The notes under the pieces were generated by a model. It ran no database searches, had not been told where the DNA came from, and was given only the letters and a program-made list of their open reading frames with translations. A stretch of DNA of 64,000 bases from Bacillota bacterium (GTDB lineage: Bacteria; Bacillota; Clostridia; Christensenellales; CAG-138). This document shows positions 9,263 through 15,151 of this stretch, in pieces (within the stretch, counting starts at the first letter, position 1; each line of letters begins with the position of its first letter). Location of the stretch: the NCBI GenBank assembly GCA_023390655.1, contig JAEWCL010000009.1:57863-121862 (forward strand), read 5' to 3'. The position numbers and the translations under genes are program-made.

Positions 9263-9769
9263 GTGTCGCTTCCTGTTATGATTCTTTTATTGGTATCTCT
9301 GGTCGTCTGCGCGATTCTCTGTATCGTCAGGCCGAACCTCATTAAAGCCGCGATCTGGATGGCGGTCGTCAGCGCCATTCTGTCGCTTGTGATGTTCCTG
9401 ATGGGCGCGCATTTGGCTGCGGCGTTTGAGCTTTCCGTATGCGCGGGCCTGATCCCGGTCATCTTCATCAGCGCGTCGAGCATGACGAAAATCAACAGCC
9501 GCGAGGAGCAGGCGGAAAAAGATAAAGAGCGTAAGCGCCGCTTTCTTTTGCTGCCCATACTCCTTGTCACCCTCGGCACTGCGCTGCTGTTCATCATTTG
9601 GCCGCATGTCAGCACCCTGCTAACCGGCATCGCTTCCGGTACGGATACCGCGACCACCCAGCAGATTCTCTGGGAAAAGCGCCAGATCGACCTTGTGGGG
9701 CAGATCATCATCGTGCTCCTTGGCGTCTATGCGGACCTGGTATTCTTCAAGGGGGTGCGTGAGAAATGA
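9263..9769 (+). CDS. NuoJ-like membrane subunit of group 4 hydrogenase
   Basis: This is a 168-residue membrane protein. The segment LMGAHLAAAFELSVCAGL and the basic stretch after it align by eye with the NuoJ core (GAYFAGALEIIVYAGA in E. coli), including the membrane-embedded Glu. The C-terminus QIIIVLLGVYADLVFF matches the last NuoJ helix. NuoJ forms part of the hydrophilic axis that connects the Q/hydrogenase site with the antiporters. I place the start at GTG 9263, eight bases after GGAAGGTGG; an upstream GTG at 9251 lies inside the ribosome site. It overlaps the next gene by 4 bp. Confidence 0.78.
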   Translation: MSLPVMILLLVSLVVCAILCIVRPNLIKAAIWMAVVSAILSLVMFLMGAHLAAAFELSVCAGLIPVIFISASSMTKINSREEQAEKDKERKRRFLLLPILLVTLGTALLFIIWPHVSTLLTGIASGTDTATTQQILWEKRQIDLVGQIIIVLLGVYADLVFFKGVREK

Positions 9770-10074
9770 ACGAGCTGTTCTTAGTATTCCTGATTGCCGT
9801 TGCACTGCTTCTTGTAACGGGTATCTATTGCTTAATCGTATCCCGGAACCTGATGCGCATTTTGCTTTCCATTGAAATCCTTGCAAAGGGCATCACCCTT
9901 TTGATGATCGCGGTTGGATATGTGACGGGCAACATGGCGCAGGCACAGGCCTATGTGCTGACCATCATCGTCATCGAAGTGGTGCTGGTGGTCGTGGCTA
10001 CCGGTATTGTCCTTGGCATTTACCGTGATACGGATGTGCTCGATACGCGCAAGCTCAACAACCTCAAAGGTTAA
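9766..10074 (+). CDS. NuoK-like subunit of group 4 hydrogenase
   Basis: This is a 102-residue, three-helix protein with the NuoK pattern: NLMRILLSIEILAKG, with a buried Glu in helix 2, and a second buried Glu in IIVIEVVLVVV in helix 3. Those two Glu residues are the proton-wire residues of NuoK/MnhC/MbhG proteins. The start ATG overlaps the NuoJ-like stop (ATGA). Length and topology are those of the family. Confidence 0.88.
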   Translation: MNELFLVFLIAVALLLVTGIYCLIVSRNLMRILLSIEILAKGITLLMIAVGYVTGNMAQAQAYVLTIIVIEVVLVVVATGIVLGIYRDTDVLDTRKLNNLKG

Positions 10075-10101
10075 CTGCGCGGGATTTAGGAGGAATAATC
10101 G

Positions 10102-10437
10102 ATGCAAAACATACTGCTTTCGCCGCCTGTTGCGTTCCTGATATTCATCGGGCTCTCCGTTGGGCTTTCCGCGCTCTTCAGCCGGCTCGCCGCACGCGGC
10201 AAGGACAACAAAAAGAAGCTTGATCCGTATTCCTGCGGCGAGACCGTGCCGGAAAACCAGGGCCAGCCGGAATACTCCCAGTTTTTCCACTTTGCTTTTT
10301 TCTTTACGATCATGCACGTCACGGTGCTCATGATCGCAACCGATGTGAAGCACATCTCCATCGTGGCCATCCTGTTCCTCGTGCTGACGGTGCTTTCACT
10401 TTTAATGCTCTTCAGGAGGGAGAAAGATGATCGTTGA
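10102..10437 (+). CDS. NuoA-like subunit of group 4 hydrogenase
   Basis: This is a 111-residue, three-helix protein with the NuoA hallmark KLDPYSCGE between helix 1 and helix 2, followed by two hydrophobic helices that carry acidic residues (for example MIATDVKHI). In complex I, NuoA packs against NuoH/NuoJ near the quinone site, and its loop Cys reports active/deactive changes. I do not recall NuoA as a usual component of the better known group 4 hydrogenases (Hyc, Ech, Mbh), which makes its presence notable. Start ATG 10102 has GGAGGAATAATCG upstream. It overlaps the next gene by 11 bp. Confidence 0.85.
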   Translation: MQNILLSPPVAFLIFIGLSVGLSALFSRLAARGKDNKKKLDPYSCGETVPENQGQPEYSQFFHFAFFFTIMHVTVLMIATDVKHISIVAILFLVLTVLSLLMLFRREKDDR

Positions 10438-10864
10438 CCGCATTATCCAGTGGGCGAGGCAGAAATCCCCATGGATCATCCATTTCAATTCCGGTGCGTG
10501 CAACGCGTGCGATGTGGAAATCATCGCTTCGCTGACCCCGCGTTATGATATAGAGCGCCTTGGCGTGCAGCAGAAGGGTTCCCCGCGCCATGCGGACGTC
10601 CTCATTTGCTCAGGCCCCGTCACCATGCAGCAGCGCGAGCGCCTGATTACGATCTATGAGCAGATGACGGAGCCGAAGTTCGTTGTGGCTGTAGGCACCT
10701 GCGCCTGCTCCTCTGGCGTATTCCAGGGATGTTACTGCGTGGAGGGCGGCGTGGACAGCGCCATCCCCGTGGATGCGTATATCCCCGGCTGCCCGGTAAA
10801 GCCCGAGGCGATTATTGACGGCGTGACCAAGCTGATTGACAGTATGGAGAAGGGGGGGAAATAA
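10427..10864 (+). CDS. [NiFe]-hydrogenase small subunit, NuoB-like (group 4)
   Basis: This 145-residue cytoplasmic iron-sulfur subunit passes electrons from the ferredoxin-like subunit to the NiFe site. The four ligands of the proximal [4Fe-4S] cluster are visible: Cys25 and Cys28 in GACNACD, Cys92 in GTCACS, and Cys122 in PGCPVKPEAI. It has no Tat signal and no medial/distal cluster domain, as expected for group 4. It overlaps the NuoA-like gene and lies 2 bp before the NuoC-like gene. Confidence 0.95.
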   Translation: MIVDRIIQWARQKSPWIIHFNSGACNACDVEIIASLTPRYDIERLGVQQKGSPRHADVLICSGPVTMQQRERLITIYEQMTEPKFVVAVGTCACSSGVFQGCYCVEGGVDSAIPVDAYIPGCPVKPEAIIDGVTKLIDSMEKGGK

Positions 10865-10866
10865 GT

Positions 10867-11346
10867 ATGGAGGCGATTGCGATGGAACACGAGGCCTTGG
10901 TATTGGAGCAATTGCATAAACAGTTCCCGGTGCTTGCTGAAGAAGGCGCCGTTACGGCAAAAAACCGGGTGTTTATTGCCATCCCCGCGGAACTCCTGCT
11001 TGACGTGCTGCGTTATGCACATGATGTGCTCGATTATAAAAACCTGTGCACCATCACCGGCATGGATTCCATTGAATGTTTTGAGCTTGTGTATCACCTC
11101 TCCAACGACCATGACGGCGTCATGCTCAATGTGAACATCAAGCTTCCTAAGGACAATGCCGTGGCGCACACGGTACTTGATATTTACAACGGCGCCACGT
11201 TCTATGAGCGTGAAGTGGAAGGGCTTTTAGGCGTTACCATAGAGGGACTCCCCGAAGGCCGCCAGTATCCGCTGCCGGACAACTGGCCCGAGGGACAGTA
11301 TCCGCTGCGCAAGGACTGGACGCCGGATATGCTCAAGAACAACTGA
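10867..11346 (+). CDS. NuoC-like 30-kDa subunit of group 4 hydrogenase
   Basis: This is a 159-residue soluble subunit of the NADH dehydrogenase 30-kDa family. It has the typical segment YEREVEGLLGVTIEG followed by QYPL and a C-terminal tail rich in Pro, Trp and basic residues. It has no cofactor; in relatives it is wrapped around the large subunit and supports the hydrophilic arm. In several organisms NuoC and NuoD are fused; here they are separate genes 19 bp apart. Confidence 0.92.
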   Translation: MEAIAMEHEALVLEQLHKQFPVLAEEGAVTAKNRVFIAIPAELLLDVLRYAHDVLDYKNLCTITGMDSIECFELVYHLSNDHDGVMLNVNIKLPKDNAVAHTVLDIYNGATFYEREVEGLLGVTIEGLPEGRQYPLPDNWPEGQYPLRKDWTPDMLKNN

Positions 11347-11365
11347 GAAAGGAGCACGAACGTAT

Positions 11366-12583
11366 ATGGGAAAAATCGTTGTGCCTTTCGGCCCCCAGCA
11401 TCCCGCGCTGGAAGAACCCGAAAGCTTTAGCCTGCTCCTGGAAGGGGAGCGCGTAGCCGCGGCGAGCGTCGCCCTGGGCTACAATCACAGAGGTATGGAA
11501 AAGGCCTGCGAAAGCCGGACCTATTTACAGAACATCTACCTGCTTGAGCGCATCTGCGGCATCTGCTCGCACGCGCAGTCCACCACCTACGTGCAGGCGG
11601 TGGAAAGCCTTGCAAATCTTGAGGTTCCAAAGCGCGGGCAATACCTGCGCGCGCTCATCGGCGAGCTTGAACGCATCCACAGCCATCTGTTGTTCCTGGG
11701 CGTCGCCGGACATGAGATCGGCTTTATGACGTTCTTCATGTATGCCTGGAAGGATCGCGAGATCGTGATGGACCTTTTAGAGAACATCACGGGCAACCGC
11801 ATCAACTACGGCATGAACACCATCGGCGGTGTGCGGCGCGATCTTTCCCCCGAGCAGATCGAAGAGATCAAAAAGGGTATCGACGAGCTTGAAGAGCGCA
11901 CCAAATACTATATGCATGTGGCCATTGAAGAGGAAACGATGCTGCTGCGCCTAAAAGACGTCGGCCGACTTTCGAGCGAGGACGCGCTGCGCCTGGGCGC
12001 GCAGGGTCCCGTTCTTCGCGCCGCAGGCCCCATGCGCGATATCCGCAAGGACGATCCGTACGGCGCATATCCCGAGCTTGAGTTTCAAGTCGCAACCGCT
12101 CAGAGCGCAGACGTTTACGGCCGCGTGATCGTGCGCGTGCTGGAGCTGATGGAAAGCTACAAGCTGATCCGCCAGATCGTGGACAATCTCCCCGAAGGGC
12201 CGATCTCCGTCAAAGCGCCCGTGAAAATCCCCAAGGGCGAGGCGGTCAACCGCATTGAAGCCCCGCGCGGCGAAAACCTCAACTATGTCCGTTCCAACGG
12301 CACGGATAAGCCCGAGCGCGTCAAAGTCCGCGCCCCAACACTGGGCAACCTTGCCGCCATCACGCATATGATTGAGGGCGGATACCTTGCGGACGTTCCC
12401 GTTGTCATCGCCGCGATCGACCCGTGCTTCTCCTGCACGGATCGCGCCATCAAGGTTGTGAACCTGAATAGCGGCGAGAACAAACGGATGGATTGGCAGG
12501 CGCTCAGGCAATACAGCATCGATTGGTACAGCAAGCAGGGCGTCAACATGGAGAAAATCAGCATGCACAGGAAGGATAGATAA
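11366..12583 (+). CDS. [NiFe]-hydrogenase large subunit, NuoD-like (group 4)
   Basis: This is the catalytic subunit of 405 residues. Both Ni-binding motifs are intact: RICGICSHA with Cys64 and Cys67, and DPCFSCTDR with Cys354 and Cys357. It should therefore be an active hydrogenase and not a complex I NuoD, in which these cysteines are lost. A 45-residue C-terminal peptide follows Arg360. In relatives such as HycE, cleavage after this Arg by a dedicated endopeptidase closes the active site, and a HycI-type protease is encoded three genes downstream. The FGPQHPAL N-terminus is shared with NuoD. Confidence 0.97.
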   Translation: MGKIVVPFGPQHPALEEPESFSLLLEGERVAAASVALGYNHRGMEKACESRTYLQNIYLLERICGICSHAQSTTYVQAVESLANLEVPKRGQYLRALIGELERIHSHLLFLGVAGHEIGFMTFFMYAWKDREIVMDLLENITGNRINYGMNTIGGVRRDLSPEQIEEIKKGIDELEERTKYYMHVAIEEETMLLRLKDVGRLSSEDALRLGAQGPVLRAAGPMRDIRKDDPYGAYPELEFQVATAQSADVYGRVIVRVLELMESYKLIRQIVDNLPEGPISVKAPVKIPKGEAVNRIEAPRGENLNYVRSNGTDKPERVKVRAPTLGNLAAITHMIEGGYLADVPVVIAAIDPCFSCTDRAIKVVNLNSGENKRMDWQALRQYSIDWYSKQGVNMEKISMHRKDR

Positions 12584-12585
12584 CG

Positions 12586-13527
12586 ATGGGCCTTTCCTTG
12601 TTTCAAATACTTGTTTTCCCCGGGTTTTTGTTCCTTAGCTTGATTTCGCTGGTATTTGAGTTTGTGGACCGGAAGCTGCACGCAAGGCTCCAGAACCGCG
12701 TGGGGCCACCCTGGTACCAGCCGCTTGCGGATATCATCAAGCTCATCTCCAAGGAAAGCATCGTCCCCACCGGCGCGGACCGCTTTGTCTTCAAGGCGAT
12801 CCCCATATTCGCGATGGCGGCGACCTATACGGCGTTCCTGTACATCCCCATCACCGGCGTGCAATCCCTGTTTCCGTTTGCAAGCGACCTCATCGTGGTG
12901 CTGTACTTTTTGACCATCCCCACGCTGACGTTCTTCCTTGCGGGTTGGTTCTCCTCCTCGCTGTACGCGGAGCTGGGCTCTATCCGCGCCATGACGCAGT
13001 TTTTTGCGTATGAGGTGCCGCTGTATATGTCCCTGCTTGGCCCGGCGCTTTTAGCCGGTTCTTGGTCGATTTCGGACATCACCGCGTTTTATCAGGCAAA
13101 CCCGCTTTTGACGCTGGTAAACATCCCCGGCCTGTTTGTAGCGCTGGTGGCAACCCAGGGCAAGCTTGAGCGTGTACCCTTTGACATCCCGGATGCGGAA
13201 ACCGAAATCGTCGGCGGTACGTTTACGGAGTACAGCGGCAGGCTTTTAGCCATGTTCCGCATGACGATCGATAGCGAGCTTGTGGTGATGGCAGCGCTCA
13301 TTTCCGCGATCTTCTTCCCCTTCTATATCCCGGGGAATGCGGTATTGGGCCTCCTTGTGTTCCTGATTAAGGTTCTCTTCGTCGTGGTTCTTCTGACCAT
13401 CATGCGCACGGCGTTTGCCCGCCTGCGCATCGACCAGATGATCAGCTTCTGCTGGAAGGTGCTCGCCCCCGTTTCTCTGGCGCAGGTTCTCATCGATCTG
13501 ATTGTGAAAGGAGCGCTTCCGATATGA
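12586..13527 (+). CDS. NuoH-like membrane anchor subunit of group 4 hydrogenase
   Basis: This is a 313-residue polytopic protein. Conserved complex I subunit 1 features are visible: DRKLHARLQNRVGP after the first helix, a GSIRAMTQFFAYEVP segment, and FDIPDAETEIVGG in the loop that faces the peripheral arm. The many buried acidic residues form the E-channel in family members. It anchors the NuoB/D/I-like module to the membrane and relays redox energy to the pumps. Its start lies 2 bp after the large subunit stop, and its end overlaps the next gene by 4 bp. Confidence 0.95.
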   Translation: MGLSLFQILVFPGFLFLSLISLVFEFVDRKLHARLQNRVGPPWYQPLADIIKLISKESIVPTGADRFVFKAIPIFAMAATYTAFLYIPITGVQSLFPFASDLIVVLYFLTIPTLTFFLAGWFSSSLYAELGSIRAMTQFFAYEVPLYMSLLGPALLAGSWSISDITAFYQANPLLTLVNIPGLFVALVATQGKLERVPFDIPDAETEIVGGTFTEYSGRLLAMFRMTIDSELVVMAALISAIFFPFYIPGNAVLGLLVFLIKVLFVVVLLTIMRTAFARLRIDQMISFCWKVLAPVSLAQVLIDLIVKGALPI

Positions 13528-13886
13528 GGAAAAAAGTAACGGGCTCCATGCTCCCGTACATGATGAAAATGCTCGTGCACAAGCCGGATACCATTGCGTA
13601 CCCGCTCGAACCCGCAAAGGTTGCGCACCGGTTCCGCGGCGCGTTGAAGTTTGACCGCGAAAAGTGCATCGGCTGCAAAATCTGCATGCGCGTATGTCCC
13701 GCTACCGCTATTGAAATTGAAAAGATCCCCGATATAGAAGAAAAAAAGTTCAAGGCCATTGTCAGCATGGATAAATGCATTTTCTGCGGCCAGTGTGTGG
13801 AATCCTGCCCCAAAAAGGCGCTGGAAAACACGGAAGCGTTTGAGCTTGCAACCCTGAACCGGGACAGCCTGAAGAAGGAAATCTGA
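13524..13886 (+). CDS. NuoI-like ferredoxin subunit of group 4 hydrogenase
   Basis: This is a 120-residue protein with two [4Fe-4S] binding motifs, CIGCKICMRVCP (Cys48, 51, 54, 58) and CIFCGQCVESCP (Cys85, 88, 91, 95). It is the electron entry subunit. With no NuoE/F/G (NADH module) and no formate dehydrogenase gene in the operon, reduced ferredoxin is the likely partner. That is an inference from what is missing in this window. It is coupled to the NuoH-like gene by a 4-bp overlap. Confidence 0.95.
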   Translation: MRKKVTGSMLPYMMKMLVHKPDTIAYPLEPAKVAHRFRGALKFDREKCIGCKICMRVCPATAIEIEKIPDIEEKKFKAIVSMDKCIFCGQCVESCPKKALENTEAFELATLNRDSLKKEI

Positions 13887-13888
13887 CC

Positions 13889-14401
13889 GTGAGCGAGTTA
13901 AAGGAGTTCCTGCAGGAAAAGCTTTCGGGCACAAAGCGGCTTGCAATCCTTGGCGTAGGCTCCACGCTGCGCGGGGATGACGCCGCAGGCATCGTGATTG
14001 TGGAGCGCCTGTTAGAGGCGTTTCCCCCGGAAACGTATCCCAACCTTAGCATTTGTGCGGGCGGCACCGCGCCTGAAAACTTCAGCGGCAACCTGCGCCT
14101 GTTCCGTCCGGATCATCTGCTGATTGTAGACGCCGCGGAAGCGGGATGTGAACCGGGCAGTATTGTGGACATCCCATGTACGGAAATCGGCGGCCCGAGC
14201 TTCAGCTCGCACATGCTTCCCTTAAAGGTCATGGTGGATTACCTCATCCATGAAACCGGTACGGATGTCACCATGCTGGGGCTGCAGTATCGCGGCATTG
14301 AATTCGGTGCGGAACTCTCGCCTGAAATGCAAGAAACGGTGGAGGAACTTACGCAGGCGCTGCTTGAGACGATCCCCGCGCTGCTTGCGGCGCATGAATA
14401 G
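13889..14401 (+). CDS. hycI: HycI-type hydrogenase maturation endopeptidase
   Basis: This is a 170-residue protease of the M52/HybD family that removes the C-terminal peptide of the large subunit after nickel insertion. GVGSTLRGDDAAG (22-34) and the metal-ligand candidates Asp30/31, Asp81 (in DAAEAG) and His108 (in SSHMLPL) are in the expected order. It is the last gene of the operon, starts at GTG 13889 two bases after the NuoI-like stop, and is followed by a strong terminator. Its substrate is almost certainly the 405-residue subunit encoded upstream. Confidence 0.93.
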   Translation: MSELKEFLQEKLSGTKRLAILGVGSTLRGDDAAGIVIVERLLEAFPPETYPNLSICAGGTAPENFSGNLRLFRPDHLLIVDAAEAGCEPGSIVDIPCTEIGGPSFSSHMLPLKVMVDYLIHETGTDVTMLGLQYRGIEFGAELSPEMQETVEELTQALLETIPALLAAHE

Positions 14402-14410
14402 CAGTACAGC

Positions 14411-14438
14411 AAAAGCCCCGGATGACCGGGGCTTTTTT
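14411..14438 (+). terminator. Intrinsic terminator of the hydrogenase operon
   Basis: AAAAGCCCCGG (14411-14421), a 4-nt loop and CCGGGGCTTTT (14426-14436) make an 11-bp stem that ends in a run of six T. This is a textbook rho-independent terminator. Confidence 0.92.
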
Positions 14439-14443
14439 ACTGT

Positions 14444-14600
14444 CACAAAAGTGGCATACGCCACTTTTGTGAGGATACAGGAAGTACCTGCTCGCACCTC
14501 GCGGTCGGCACTTCCTGCAAAGAAACCCTTGCTGCGCAAGGCTTACCGCCACCACCGTACCTGCCGCTGGCGGCGGATGAAGCCCCTCCCGGGGATCGCG
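14444..14600. repeat. Cluster of inverted repeats in a convergent spacer
   Basis: Directly after the terminator comes a perfect 12-bp inverted repeat, CACAAAAGTGGC (14444-14455) and GCCACTTTTGTG (14460-14471), with a 4-nt loop. It is followed by CAGGAAGT / ACTTCCTG arms (about 14478-14518), a CCTTG-CTGCG-CAAGG hairpin (about 14527-14542) and GC-rich self-complementary sequence to about 14600. The spacer between the convergent hydrogenase and acetyltransferase genes (14439-14709) holds no gene that I can support. It may be an interspersed intergenic repeat or an RNA. Confidence 0.45.
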
Positions 14601-14709
14601 GCCTGATGGTTTCACAAACCCCAAGTTTTTTTTCGCCAAACTGAAAGCCCGATTATGCAGGGTTTTGTTTGTTATACGCGCATTATTTTTATAAGGGAAG
14701 GATTGATCT

Positions 14710-15150
14710 TTATGTGTCGATCCGCGTCAGTTCCAATATGGCTTTATTGCGGTACTGCAGATCATCCCGTGCGGTAAAGCCCCGCGTTTCCCAGAAGCGG
14801 TTGCCGGTTTCATTGTTTGAGAACACCACAAGGGCTACCTTCGCGATACCCTCCGCTTTGAGGGCCTCCAGAGCACGCGTCAATAGCGCGCTGCCCGTGC
14901 CCTGGTGCCGCTGCGCCACCTTTACCGCCAGGTGGTAAATATATCCCCTGCGCCCGTCATGCCCGCTTAAAATTAAGCCAATGCATTCTTGGCCCTCCTC
15001 CGCTACAAAGCAGGTGGTGGGATTGCGGTTTAAGTACCTGAGGATGCCTTCCCTGGAATCATCGGTTGTATTGAGTCCCATTCCCGGCGTGCTGATCCAC
15101 AGGCGATACACCGCATCATAATCGTCCTGCGTCATGATCCGAATGTTCAT
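14710..15150 (-). CDS. GNAT family N-acetyltransferase
   Basis: This is a 146-residue single-domain acetyltransferase. The acetyl-CoA binding motif A is visible as VAQRHQGTGSALL, followed by the motif B-like GFTARDDLQYRNKA near the end. The substrate is unknown. The ATG at 15150 is chosen because the domain begins there (MNIRIMTQDDYDAVYRLW); a longer reading frame upstream lies inside the preceding gene. It starts one base after the stop of the PAS/GGDEF/HD-GYP gene, so the two are probably co-transcribed. Confidence 0.85.
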   Translation of the reverse strand: MNIRIMTQDDYDAVYRLWISTPGMGLNTTDDSREGILRYLNRNPTTCFVAEEGQECIGLILSGHDGRRGYIYHLAVKVAQRHQGTGSALLTRALEALKAEGIAKVALVVFSNNETGNRFWETRGFTARDDLQYRNKAILELTRIDT

Positions 15151-15151
15151 G

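Noticed and set aside
11366..12583. Reading the operon as respiratory complex I
   Set aside because: The NuoD-like subunit retains both CxxC Ni-binding motifs and there is a dedicated hydrogenase protease and hyp genes. No NuoE/F/G is present.
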